Shown here one piece after another: positions 8,041 through 16,362 of a stretch of 47,751 nt of DNA (the first letter of the stretch is position 1; each line of letters starts with the position of its first letter). Made by a program: the position numbers and the translations under genes. Under the pieces are notes generated by a model that saw only the letters and a list, made by a program, of their open reading frames with translations, was not told the origin of the DNA and searched no databases. This DNA is from Actinomycetes bacterium (GTDB taxonomy: Bacteria > Actinomycetota > Actinomycetes > Actinomycetales > Micrococcaceae), in assembly GCA_023426375.1 (NCBI GenBank), contig JAFAAV010000129.1:1-47751 (forward strand), read 5' to 3'.

Positions 8041-8637
8041 ATGGTGGTCGACACACCCACGCCGGAACGGGGAGCGGCAACGGACCCGCGGACCGCTCGC
8101 ACCGATCGGAAGATCCTGGCCGGTGCGTTGAAACTGCTGCGCGAGTCAGGTCCCCAAAAGGTCACGATCGAAGCGGTAGCGGTTGTTTCCGGCGTGGCCA
8201 AGACCTCGATCTATCGGCGCTACAACAACAGTGACGAGTTGCTCGAAGCCGTTCTGGAACAGGTGTACACGACCCTTCCACCGGTCTCTCCCCTCCCCGG
8301 GGGATGGGAAGACACGATGCGCGAGGCCATCGAGGTGCTGTTCGAGGAGATGGGCAAGGGCGTGGCCCTGACACTGCTCCAAGACCCCCATTCAACGACC
8401 TCGGAAGTGTTGCGTAGCAAGATCATCCGGCCGCGGATGGAAATTCTCCGGGGCCTACTGCAGCGCGACGTGGAACTCGGGTTGATCCGCGAGAACGTGG
8501 ACCTGGACGTGGTCATCGACTTCATGTTGGGCGCCTCCTACGCCCACGTCGCGAGGTACGGCAGCTTGGGCGAGGACTGGCCGGCCCGAGTGCACGCCAC
8601 TCTGACGAACCTCGTGGCGGTCGAGCGCGAGGAGTAA
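8041..8637 (+). CDS. TetR-family transcriptional regulator
   Basis: A 198-aa regulator with a typical TetR helix-turn-helix (TIEAVAVVSGVAKTSIYRRY, about residues 40-59) and a C-terminal ligand domain. The ATG at 8041 lies 2 nt after the diiron gene's stop with no clear Shine-Dalgarno, suggesting coupled translation; a GTG at 8044 is an alternative. It is the last gene of the rightward lipid operon. By position it is the likely repressor of both divergent operons, perhaps sensing an acyl-CoA or fatty alcohol, and the inverted repeat at 3899-3913 is the candidate operator. The regulatory link is inference. Confidence 0.88.
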   Translation: MVVDTPTPERGAATDPRTARTDRKILAGALKLLRESGPQKVTIEAVAVVSGVAKTSIYRRYNNSDELLEAVLEQVYTTLPPVSPLPGGWEDTMREAIEVLFEEMGKGVALTLLQDPHSTTSEVLRSKIIRPRMEILRGLLQRDVELGLIRENVDLDVVIDFMLGASYAHVARYGSLGEDWPARVHATLTNLVAVEREE

Positions 8638-8798
8638 CCGTCGCACGCGCTCAGCTTGGACAGGTCTCGGCGTGACGCGAAGAGCAAGTGTGAAGATTTG
8701 GGTCTGCCATTTGGGATCTCGGGCGCTGAACCTCCTACGGTGAATGTCGTTGCCGCCTCGAGCGGTGGCTCCCACCCGTGACAGTCCAGGAGTATCGC

Positions 8799-9755
8799 GT
8801 GACACCGTCATCCCCCGCCGCGCCCGCGGATACAGAGCGCTCCGGGCCACCCGGCACACCGCAACAGCGGCCAGAGACCTTGACCGTGGTACCAGCACGG
8901 AATCCGTGGCGCTGGGTCGGAACTGCCCTGGTAGCGCTGGTGCTGTTCGGCATCGTATGGTCCCTGCTCACCAACCCACGGTGGCAGTGGGACGTGGTAG
9001 CCGAATGGCTGACCGCCGAATCCGTGATCAACGCTCTGGGTAACACCCTGCTGCTCACGGTCATCGCAGCCGTGGGCGGGTTCGTCCTGGGCTTCTTCCT
9101 GGCGCTCATGCGGATGTCCAGTTCGGGCCTGCTGTCCTCGGTCGCGTGGTTCTACATCTGGATCTTCCGCTCCGTGCCGCTGCTGGTTCAACTCTTGCTC
9201 TGGTACAACGTGGGTTATCTCTACGAGGTCATCAGCGTGGGCATCCCCGGCACGGACGTGACGTTCTTCCAGGCGCCGACCACGGACATCGTGAACAAAT
9301 TCGGTGCTGCCGTGTTGGGTCTGACCCTGCACCAGGCGGCCTACTCCGCGGAAATCATTCGCGGTGGCATTCTGGCGGTGGATCAAGGCCAACAAGAGGC
9401 GGCGGCGTCGTTGGGTATTCCGCGCTGGCGCCGTTCCACGCACATCGTGCTGCCCCAGGCGCTGCGCTCCATCCTGCCGCCGGCGTTCAACGAGATCATC
9501 AGCCTGGTCAAGGGCACCTCAGTGGTCTACGTGCTCGCGTACAACGAGCTGTTCTACACGATCCAGGTGATCTACGCTCGCACCAATGAGGTCATTCCCA
9601 TGCTGCTGGTGGCCACGCTGTGGTACGTGATCATCACCACCGTTCTCAACATCATTCAGTACTACGTGGAGCGCCACTTTGCCCGCGGCGCGGTGCGGAC
9701 CCTTCCGCCCACCCCGCTGCAGCGGCTGCGTTCCCGTTTGGGAGGCACGCGATGA
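8799..9755 (+). CDS. Amino-acid ABC transporter permease
   Basis: A 318-aa inner-membrane permease of the HisM/GlnP family: an N-terminal Pro-rich cytoplasmic segment, then about five membrane helices and the EAA loop (QEAAASLGIPRWRRSTHIVLP) that contacts the ATPase. I placed the start at the GTG at 8799, six nt after CAGGAG; an in-frame GTG at 8778 would add seven residues. It is the first gene of a three-gene importer operon and overlaps the ATPase gene by 4 nt (ATGA). The family moves polar amino acids; the specific substrate cannot be read from the sequence. The 160 nt upstream hold a possible -10 (TACGGT near 8736) and a direct repeat of ATTTGGG (8696-8702, 8709-8715). Confidence 0.9.
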   Translation: MTPSSPAAPADTERSGPPGTPQQRPETLTVVPARNPWRWVGTALVALVLFGIVWSLLTNPRWQWDVVAEWLTAESVINALGNTLLLTVIAAVGGFVLGFFLALMRMSSSGLLSSVAWFYIWIFRSVPLLVQLLLWYNVGYLYEVISVGIPGTDVTFFQAPTTDIVNKFGAAVLGLTLHQAAYSAEIIRGGILAVDQGQQEAAASLGIPRWRRSTHIVLPQALRSILPPAFNEIISLVKGTSVVYVLAYNELFYTIQVIYARTNEVIPMLLVATLWYVIITTVLNIIQYYVERHFARGAVRTLPPTPLQRLRSRLGGTR

Positions 9756-10612
9756 GCTCCAACGCCCACAATGGCCAGCACACTCCGCCGAAGCAGGCGC
9801 TGGATGAGGTCAAGGAACAGAAGACCCGGCCCGCCAAGGGACACGTGGTGATCGAGAACGTGTACAAGTCCTTCGGAGACGTGCGTGTGCTCGAAGGCGT
9901 GAGCCTGGACATCAAACCCGGTGAGGTCGCCGCGATCCTGGGGCCGTCGGGGTCAGGTAAGTCCACGCTCTTGCGCACCGTCAACCACCTGGAAAACATC
10001 GACGCCGGCCGCATCACCATCGACGGCAAAATGGTGGGCTACGAACAGCGGGGCGACAAACTCTACGAACTGCACGAGAAGGAGGTCCTGCGCCGACGCA
10101 CCAACGTGGGCATGGTCTTCCAGCAGTTCAACCTGTTCCCGCACCTGCGCGTGTTGGACAACGTGATGGAGGCCCAGGTCTCCGCACTGAAGCGATCCAA
10201 GGCGGAGGCCAAGGTCAAAGCCAGGGAACTGTTGAAGCGCGTGGGACTGGAGGACAAGGAACTCGCCTTCCCCCGGCAGCTGTCCGGCGGTCAACAGCAG
10301 CGCGTGGCCATTGCCCGCACCCTCGCTCTGGACCCCGCCGTAGTGCTCTTCGACGAACCGACCTCGGCACTGGATCCTGAGCTGGTGGGCGAGGTACTCG
10401 ACGTGATTCGTGACCTCGCGTCACAGGGCGTGACCATGCTGGTCGTGACGCACGAAATGGGCTTCGCGCGCGACGTCGCCGACACCGTGATCTTCATGTC
10501 CGACGGACTGGTCGTCGAACAAGGACCGCCGCGCGAAGTCTTCTCCGCACCCAAGCACGAACGGACCCGGGCGTTCCTGGGGTCGGTCCTGGAACCGGCG
10601 TACAACCTGTGA
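9752..10612 (+). CDS. Amino-acid ABC transporter ATP-binding protein
   Basis: A 286-aa ABC ATPase of the GlnQ/HisP type that powers the adjacent permease. It has Walker A GPSGSGKST, the Q-loop in VFQQFNLFPH, signature LSGGQQQR, Walker B VVLFDEPTSALD and the H-loop VTHEMGFA. The first ~35 residues are a polar extension not needed for the fold. The ATG overlaps the permease stop (ATGA) and has GGGAGG six nt upstream; the gene ends in a GTGA overlap with the binding-protein gene, so the three are translationally coupled. Confidence 0.95.
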   Translation: MSSNAHNGQHTPPKQALDEVKEQKTRPAKGHVVIENVYKSFGDVRVLEGVSLDIKPGEVAAILGPSGSGKSTLLRTVNHLENIDAGRITIDGKMVGYEQRGDKLYELHEKEVLRRRTNVGMVFQQFNLFPHLRVLDNVMEAQVSALKRSKAEAKVKARELLKRVGLEDKELAFPRQLSGGQQQRVAIARTLALDPAVVLFDEPTSALDPELVGEVLDVIRDLASQGVTMLVVTHEMGFARDVADTVIFMSDGLVVEQGPPREVFSAPKHERTRAFLGSVLEPAYNL

Positions 10613-11574
10613 GCGGCGCTATGGACCGACGCACGGTGCTGCGCGCGGCCGGCCTGGGTGGCCTGGGGCTATTGGGCCTGAGCGCCTGCACACACCCAGA
10701 ACAGCCTCAACCCACGCGCCAGGACGGTGTGCCGTTCGATCTGAGTCCGGAACAGGACAGCCGGGTCCGTTCGGAGGTGGACCCTGCAGCCCGGGCGTTG
10801 CTGCCCGAAAAGATCGCCACCGGCGGTGTGCTCACGGTGGGGGTGCTCAACACCTCACCGCCGTTGTCTTTCAGCGCGACTGACGATGTCACCCCCATCG
10901 GCTCCGAGGTGGACACCGCATACCTCATTGCGGACAAATTGGGGCTCGAACTGAATCCACAGGTCACTTCGTGGGAGAACTGGCCGCTCAAGCTGGGTGC
11001 CCATGAGTACCACGCAGCCTTCGCCAACGTGGGCGTGACCGAGCCCCGACTCAAGCTCTACGACTTCGCGACGTACCGAGCGGCCTACATGGGTTTCCTG
11101 GCGCGTAAAGGTCAGGGGCCGGTGGTGAGCTCCCCGGACGACATCTCGGGTCGGAAGATCTCGGTCACACCGGGGACCAATCAGGAGAAGATCGTCATGG
11201 CCTGGAACGACCAGTTGGTCGCTGAAGGGAAAGAGCCCGCTGGACTCGATCTGTACCTGGACAACACCAACGCGGTCCTGGCGCTCGCGGCCGGGCGTAT
11301 CGACTACTACTTGTCGCCGTTCCCCACCGGGGCCTATTACGCTGCGACCCGCGACGACCTCGAGGTACGGGGCAAGATCAGCGCGGGTTGGCCCAACTCC
11401 ACGTTGGTCGCCGCAACCACTCTCAAGGACTCGGGGCTGGTTCGGCCGTTCCAAGCGGCTCTGCAGTCGGCGATTTCCTCCGGCGAGTACCGGGAAGCCC
11501 TCACACGCTGGGGTTTGGAGGAAGAGTTCCTGCCGGAGTCACTGATCGTGACCGAGAAGACGGGGATGCCGTAG
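10609..11574 (+). CDS. Amino-acid ABC transporter substrate-binding lipoprotein
   Basis: A 321-aa extracytoplasmic binding protein of solute-binding family 3 (SBP_bac_3). The N-terminus has a twin-arginine type signal (DRRTVLRAAG), a hydrophobic stretch and the lipobox LSAC, so it is probably exported folded and anchored to the membrane by a lipid. The GTG start overlaps the ATPase stop codon (GTGA); an ATG four codons later (10621) is a plausible alternative. It ends 15 nt from the stop of the convergent DUF4032 gene, with no clear terminator between. Binding proteins of this family capture polar amino acids; specificity is unknown. Confidence 0.88.
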   Translation: MSGAMDRRTVLRAAGLGGLGLLGLSACTHPEQPQPTRQDGVPFDLSPEQDSRVRSEVDPAARALLPEKIATGGVLTVGVLNTSPPLSFSATDDVTPIGSEVDTAYLIADKLGLELNPQVTSWENWPLKLGAHEYHAAFANVGVTEPRLKLYDFATYRAAYMGFLARKGQGPVVSSPDDISGRKISVTPGTNQEKIVMAWNDQLVAEGKEPAGLDLYLDNTNAVLALAAGRIDYYLSPFPTGAYYAATRDDLEVRGKISAGWPNSTLVAATTLKDSGLVRPFQAALQSAISSGEYREALTRWGLEEEFLPESLIVTEKTGMP

Positions 11575-11589
11575 CGGTTCCCGCGAGGC

Positions 11590-12870
11590 CTAGAAAATGT
11601 CCTTCTCGTCCGGGCGCTGTGCGAGCTGAGACTTCACGTAGTCCGTGACGGCCTTCTCCGTAGGAATGTCCTTACCGGCCTTTTCGGACATGAACCAGCG
11701 GTGCTCCAGGACTTCATGGACAATCTCCGCGGATTCGAGCTTGCGTCGCATTTCAGCCGGAACCGCCTCCATGATGGGCACGAAGATTTCGCGCATCCAC
11801 AGCTGCGCCGTGAGATCCTCCGGCAGACCCGGGTACAGAGCCTGACCGAACTGCCCGATGTCCGTGAGGATGCGGCGCGCCTGGTTCTCGTGGGTGTCCA
11901 ACCCCGTGAGGTGCAGCAGGCGCCGGGCGTGGTGCCCCGGTTCGACCACCCGGGGACGCAGGCGTACCTGACCGGAATCATCAGAATCCAGGGAGGCTTC
12001 TTCCACGTCGAAGCCAAGCTCGTTCAACCGCTCGACTCTCGCCTGAACACGCCAGCGCTCGTCCAACGCGAAGCTTTCTTCCGCGGTGAGTTCTTCCCAC
12101 AGGTTGGTGTAGGTCGAGACCAAACGGTCCGAAATCTCGAACGGGTCGACGTCCTGCGGGGTCAATCCCACTTCCTCGAGCCGGTGCTGCATGTGCTCGC
12201 CGGCCAGTAGGTCCATGATTTCCCCCGCCACGTTGGTGCGGGCCAGTTCGATGTCGTATTCGCGCTGGCCGCGGGAGAGCTCGTTGTGGATCTCGCCGGT
12301 TTCCGCGTCCACCAAGTACGCGGCGAAATGACCGGCGTCCCGCCGGAACAATGTGTTCGACAGGGAGACATCGCCCCAGTAGAACCCCGAGAGGTGCAAC
12401 TGGACGATCAGAGAGGCCAGCGCGTCCACGAGCAGTTCGACCGTCTGCGGGGACGGCACTCGCTCGAAAATGGCACGGTAGGGGAGTGAAAAACTCAGGT
12501 GATCCGTCACGAGCGCGGCGGGCAGCTGCTCGCCCTCTTCCGTGAAACGGTTGGTGACCACCGAATCCGGCGTGACCGACGGCGTTCCCATGCGCAGCAG
12601 CCGTCGCAGCAGACCGTACTCGCGTTGCGCGTAGTGGGGAGTCGTTTCCTTGATCGCCACGACCTTGGTACCCACGTGCGCGAACCGCACCACGTGGCGC
12701 GAAATGCCACGAGGGTAGGCTGCCAGAACCTCGGGTGGCCATTCCTCCAGAGGAATGTGCCAGGGCAGATCCAACAGGGCCGGGTCCGGGAACGCGGTGT
12801 TGATCGAGACCCGCCGAGAACCGGGAGCCGAGGGGGAACCGAGTGGTGCTGGTGCCGGAGAGGCGTTCAT
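11590..12870 (-). CDS. DUF4032 kinase-like protein
   Basis: A 426-aa protein of the actinobacterial DUF4032 family with an N-terminal fold like LPS/aminoglycoside-type kinases. Kinase-like positions are visible: K74 in VVAIKET, E84 in QREYGLL, D167 and N172 in YWGDVSLSNTLF (catalytic loop) and D188 in LVDAETGE (metal-binding loop). The C-terminal half (~240-426) is the DUF4032 region proper and has no assigned role. It starts 1 nt after the otsB gene, so it is the third gene of the trehalose operon. Phosphorylation of a sugar, lipid or protein is possible, but no substrate is known to me. Confidence 0.82.
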   Translation of the reverse strand: MNASPAPAPLGSPSAPGSRRVSINTAFPDPALLDLPWHIPLEEWPPEVLAAYPRGISRHVVRFAHVGTKVVAIKETTPHYAQREYGLLRRLLRMGTPSVTPDSVVTNRFTEEGEQLPAALVTDHLSFSLPYRAIFERVPSPQTVELLVDALASLIVQLHLSGFYWGDVSLSNTLFRRDAGHFAAYLVDAETGEIHNELSRGQREYDIELARTNVAGEIMDLLAGEHMQHRLEEVGLTPQDVDPFEISDRLVSTYTNLWEELTAEESFALDERWRVQARVERLNELGFDVEEASLDSDDSGQVRLRPRVVEPGHHARRLLHLTGLDTHENQARRILTDIGQFGQALYPGLPEDLTAQLWMREIFVPIMEAVPAEMRRKLESAEIVHEVLEHRWFMSEKAGKDIPTEKAVTDYVKSQLAQRPDEKDIF

Positions 12871-12871
12871 G

Positions 12872-13675
12872 TCACCTGATGCTAGTCACCGCGCGCGTCC
12901 GTTGGTCGGCGAAAACGCCCAGGAGGTCAGCGAGTTCTTGCGGACCGCTCACGCGCTGGGTCGCCACGGTCTCCTTGTCACCCACCTTGATTCCCACATC
13001 CGGCCCGGTCAGGAGTTCCAGGGCATCCTCGTCCGTGACGTCGTCGCCGGCGAAAACCGTGACGTCCGGCGACGCCGCGGCCTTGATGATCCGCAGTCCG
13101 TCACCCTTGGTGGCGCTCAGCACCGAACACTCCACCACCTGTTGCCCGGGAGTGATGCGCAATCCCTCCAGATCCGAGTAGGCACGGGTCATCTCGTCCA
13201 AGGCCTGCTCAGACACCCGGGTGTCCTTGATGGGGCGGGTGTGGAAACAGACCCCGGCGGGTTTCAGCTCCGCACGGGAACCCGGGTACCGGGACACCAT
13301 GGCATGGGTCGCGTCCACAGCGCGGTCCAGCAATGCCAATTGTTCCGATGTCAGGTTGATGTCGTGCTCGGCATCCTCTGGCAGATCGGGTAGGACCGAC
13401 AGATCCATCTCCGCACCGTGGGATCCGGACAACACCATGTGGCGAGCGGGGTCCACCACCTCGCGTAGGAACTCGAGCGGCCGCCCGGAGATGATGGCCA
13501 CCGTGGTGCGGGGCAGTACGGCCAGGGCATCCAGGGCTGCCCGGGCTTCCGGGATCGGACGGGAATCGGCGGGGTCTTCCGTGAAAGGCGCCAGAGTGCC
13601 GTCGAAATCCAAAGCGATCAACACCTGCTCTGCGTTGGCCGCTCGAGCCAGGGCGTCATTGAGCGTTTCGGTCAT
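12872..13675 (-). CDS. otsB: Trehalose-6-phosphate phosphatase
   Basis: A 267-aa HAD-superfamily phosphatase that removes phosphate from trehalose-6-phosphate, the second step of trehalose synthesis. HAD motifs are clear: ALDFDGTLAPF (D23 nucleophile, D25 general acid), IISGRPL and the acidic FAGDDVTDEDAL. The length is normal for the family. The start lies 20 nt inside the otsA reading frame, so the two are translationally coupled, and the DUF4032 gene follows after 1 nt. Confidence 0.95.
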   Translation of the reverse strand: MTETLNDALARAANAEQVLIALDFDGTLAPFTEDPADSRPIPEARAALDALAVLPRTTVAIISGRPLEFLREVVDPARHMVLSGSHGAEMDLSVLPDLPEDAEHDINLTSEQLALLDRAVDATHAMVSRYPGSRAELKPAGVCFHTRPIKDTRVSEQALDEMTRAYSDLEGLRITPGQQVVECSVLSATKGDGLRIIKAAASPDVTVFAGDDVTDEDALELLTGPDVGIKVGDKETVATQRVSGPQELADLLGVFADQRTRAVTSIR

Positions 13676-15212
13676 CGGGTTCGCTTTCTGTCGATTGCTT
13701 GCCGTAATTCGCGAGGTCGTCCAGGAACCGCTGGGACCAGTCCACCACGTCGTGGGTCAGTACTTGCCGCCGCATGGAGCTCATCCGCTTCTTGGCCTCC
13801 GCCCCGGACATGTCGCGGGCGTACAGCATGGCTTCCTTCAGGCCGTCGATGTCGTGCGGGTTCACCAGGATCGCCTGCTTGAGCTGCTCGGCCGCGCCCG
13901 TGAATTCGGACAGCACCAAGGCCCCGGAACGGTCCTGTTTGGCGGCCACGTACTCCTTGGCCACCAAGTTCATTCCGTCACGCAGGGCCGTCACGAGCAT
14001 CACGTCCGCTGCCATGTACAAAGCCACCATTTCCTCGAACGGGTACCCGTGGTGCAGGTACCGCACGGCTGTGTGGGCCATGGTGTCGAACTGGCCGTTG
14101 ATCCGCCCCACCATGCCCTCGACCTGTTCGCGAAGCTGGATATAGGACTCCACACGCTCGCGGGACGGGCTGGCCACCTGGATCAGCGCCGAGTTCTCGA
14201 CCGTCAGTTTCTCGTCCTCGAGAAGTTCTCCGTAGGCCTTGATGCGATGCAGGATGCCCTTGGTGTAATCCAAACGATCCACACCCAGGTAGATGGTCTC
14301 CGGGTTGCCCAGCTCCTGTCGGATCTCCCGGGCGCGCTTCTTCGTCTTGGGGTCCGAGGCCAACTCACGAATCGCCTCGACGTCGATCGAGATCGGATAC
14401 GCCGCCGCATGGACGGTCCACGAGGTCTTCTGTTCGCCAGACTCGTTCGTTGCCCGGGCGGGCGTGGACGACGACGACGCCGCGGCGTCGTCGTCGGCGA
14501 AGGCCGTCTCCGAGAATTCAGCGGCGCCGTTCGTGAAGCGCACCCCCAGGAACTTGCGCACGCACCGTTGGAAGTTCTGGGCGTCGCCGGGGCGCTGGAA
14601 GCCGATCAGGTCCGCACCGGTGAGGCCTTCCAGGACCGCTTTGCGCCACGGCAACTGGGAGTAGATTTCGGTGGGTGGGAACGGGATGTGGTTGAAGAAA
14701 CCGATGGTGACGTCCGGGCGGAGCTTGCGCAGCATACGCGGCACCAGTTGGAGTTGGTAGTCCTGGACCCACACTGTGGCCCCGGGGGCGGCCGTTTCAG
14801 CGGCCATGCGGGCGAAGCGTTCGTTGACCCTGCGATAGGCGTACCACCAGGTTCGGTGGAACTCGGGCGGGGCGATCACATCGTGGTAGAGCGGCCACAG
14901 CGTGGCGTTGGAGAAGCCCTCGTAGTACCGCTCGACCTCGAGTGCGGACAATCCCACGGGCACCAGATGGAACACGTCATGATCGAAGGGCTCGAGCGTC
15001 TCGTCCGGGGCGCCGTGCCAACCGACCCATGCGCCGTCGCGCTGTGCCATGACCGGAGCCAACGCGCTGACTAAGCCGCCGGGGGAGCGGCGCCAGGTGC
15101 TCTCACCGTTCTCGTCGATATCGCGATCCACGGGGAGTCGGTTGGAGACCACCACGAAGTCGTACCCGTCGCGGGGCACCTCCACCTGATGATCGGATTG
15201 GTCTGCAAGCAC
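13656..15212 (-). CDS. otsA: Trehalose-6-phosphate synthase
   Basis: A ~518-aa GT20 glycosyltransferase that joins UDP-(or GDP-)glucose to glucose-6-phosphate. Family marks include VVVSNRLPVDRD, the WVQDYQLQLVPRMLR segment, LGVDRLDYTKGI and the C-terminal ALRDGMNLVAKEYVA. I chose the GTG at 15212, preceded by AAGGAG with six nt spacing; an ATG at 15248 would add 12 residues. An odd feature is an acidic/serine-rich insertion (DDDAAASSSSTPARATNESG) in the middle of the N-terminal domain, encoded partly by a 28-bp perfect palindrome. A -10 box (TAGAAT) lies at 15256-15251. Confidence 0.95.
   Translation of the reverse strand: MLADQSDHQVEVPRDGYDFVVVSNRLPVDRDIDENGESTWRRSPGGLVSALAPVMAQRDGAWVGWHGAPDETLEPFDHDVFHLVPVGLSALEVERYYEGFSNATLWPLYHDVIAPPEFHRTWWYAYRRVNERFARMAAETAAPGATVWVQDYQLQLVPRMLRKLRPDVTIGFFNHIPFPPTEIYSQLPWRKAVLEGLTGADLIGFQRPGDAQNFQRCVRKFLGVRFTNGAAEFSETAFADDDAAASSSSTPARATNESGEQKTSWTVHAAAYPISIDVEAIRELASDPKTKKRAREIRQELGNPETIYLGVDRLDYTKGILHRIKAYGELLEDEKLTVENSALIQVASPSRERVESYIQLREQVEGMVGRINGQFDTMAHTAVRYLHHGYPFEEMVALYMAADVMLVTALRDGMNLVAKEYVAAKQDRSGALVLSEFTGAAEQLKQAILVNPHDIDGLKEAMLYARDMSGAEAKKRMSSMRRQVLTHDVVDWSQRFLDDLANYGKQSTESEPDDRNAQ
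14469..14496. repeat. 28-bp perfect palindrome inside otsA
   Basis: CGACGACGACGCCG followed directly by its reverse complement, built from GAC/GTC triplets. It encodes part of the Asp/Ala/Ser-rich insertion in the synthase. It can form a hairpin in DNA or mRNA and looks like a triplet expansion. Confidence 0.8.
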
Positions 15213-15250
15213 AACGAGCTCCTTCCGCCCACGGGATCGGGTTCGCATCC

Positions 15251-15316
15251 ATTCTAAGGTTGCGTACTAACTATTGGGCGGGGCGGGGACAAGGTGACCG
15301 CTTGTGAAGCTCACAA
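15251..15316. promoter_or_regulatory. otsA promoter and TTGTGA palindrome in divergent region
   Basis: On the minus strand TAGAAT (15256-15251) is a good -10 for otsA, about 39 nt before its GTG; no clear -35 is seen. At 15302-15316 lies the perfect inverted repeat TTGTGA-AGC-TCACAA, between otsA and the rightward DsbA-like gene. Its half-sites resemble CRP-family sites but the spacer is 3 nt, not 6. A -10-like TAATCT at 15359-15364 may serve the rightward gene. Confidence 0.4.
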
Positions 15317-15405
15317 TTTCTGGACAACTCCTGAATCGTGGTGATTGCGGGGGCCGGGTAATCTGAACGTGACACATCATTTGACCGGAAGGAATCACGG
15401 ACTCC

Positions 15406-16281
15406 ATGGCTTCCCAGAAAAATACGGCCGGGTCGTCGACCGCGGATCAGGCGCGCGAACGTGCCCGTCAGATTGCCGACCGCGAGGCACGCAAGTCCAA
15501 CGGCAAGCCCAAAGGCCTGATTGCGGGCATCATCGCTCTGCTGCTGGTGATCGGACTAATCATTGCCCTGGTGGTCTGGCAGAACAACAAGAACACGATT
15601 CCCGAGGCCGGTCCGGTGCCCGCGAGCGCCAACCAGTACGGCGGTATCCAGGTCAACGAAGCGCAGATTCTGCAGGACACCTCTGATGTGGATGAGCGAG
15701 ACATCAACGACGTCCCCGAGGCTCCGGAAACCGTGGACGAGTCCAAGACCCCTCCGGGCGTCGTGAATGCCGATGAGGCCAAGGACAACGGTGAACCCGT
15801 GCAGTTGGTCGTCTTCCAGGACTTCGAATGTGTCCACTGTGCTGATTTCGAGGCCGAGTACGGTGATCAGATCGAAGAGAAGGTGAAGTCCGGTGAGGTG
15901 ACTCTGGAGCACCGCAACCTGAACTTCTTGGACCGGGGCAGCCCGGACGCTTACTCGTCACGCGCTGCCAACGCTGCTTACCTCGTGGCTGAGCAGGTCG
16001 ATCCCGCCCAGTACTTGGAATTCACCAAGGAAGTTTTCTCACATCAGGGCACCGGCGGACTCAGCAATGACGAGTTGGCCGAGATCGCGTCCAAGCACGG
16101 CGCCAACGTGACCGCGGACCAGCTGGGCGAGAACACCTACCGCCCCATGGTCAACCTGATGGCCCAGGAGTCCATGGCCAACGGAATTGCAGGCACTCCC
16201 ACCATGTTCGTCGATGGTGAGCGCGTGTCCCAGAATGATTTCGAGAAGGGACTCAACGAGGCCTTGGAGGCCAAGAAGTAA
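15406..16281 (+). CDS. Membrane-anchored DsbA-like thioredoxin-fold protein
   Basis: A 291-aa protein with a cytoplasmic N-terminus of ~36 residues, one membrane helix (37-58), a spacer and an extracytoplasmic thioredoxin-fold domain (about 125-290). The redox site is C142-VH-C145 in FECVHCADF and the cis-proline loop is GTPTMF. Such proteins oxidise or isomerise disulfides in exported proteins. The ATG has GGAAGGAA-like purines upstream. It is monocistronic, divergent from otsA and closed by a strong terminator. Confidence 0.9.
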   Translation: MASQKNTAGSSTADQARERARQIADREARKSNGKPKGLIAGIIALLLVIGLIIALVVWQNNKNTIPEAGPVPASANQYGGIQVNEAQILQDTSDVDERDINDVPEAPETVDESKTPPGVVNADEAKDNGEPVQLVVFQDFECVHCADFEAEYGDQIEEKVKSGEVTLEHRNLNFLDRGSPDAYSSRAANAAYLVAEQVDPAQYLEFTKEVFSHQGTGGLSNDELAEIASKHGANVTADQLGENTYRPMVNLMAQESMANGIAGTPTMFVDGERVSQNDFEKGLNEALEAKK

Positions 16282-16288
16282 TCCCCGG

Positions 16289-16359
16289 TGCGGAGTTGCA
16301 GCTCCGCAGCGGAACGCCTCGGAACGGGCCCGGCACCACACGGTGCCGGGCCCGTTCCG
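16289..16359 (+). terminator. Terminator after the DsbA-like gene
   Basis: An 18-bp GC-rich stem (16320-16337 with 16342-16359, loop ACAC) ends at CCG TCGTTG. A smaller hairpin (TGCGGAG 16289-16295 with CTCCGCA 16302-16308) precedes it. Confidence 0.85.
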
Positions 16360-16362
16360 TCG

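Noticed and set aside
487..8637. The lipid cluster as a recently acquired island
   Set aside because: No integrase, transposase or direct repeats flank it, and codon use and GC content look like the rest of the window.
13221..15074. A 617-codon open frame opposite otsA/otsB, and a similar 518-codon frame opposite groL (38664-40220)
   Set aside because: Both lie antisense to highly conserved genes and have no recognisable domains or ribosome-binding sites.
15302..15316. GlxR/CRP binding site
   Set aside because: Half-sites TGTGA/TCACA are present but the spacer is 3 nt where 6 is required; it is kept only as an unassigned palindrome.
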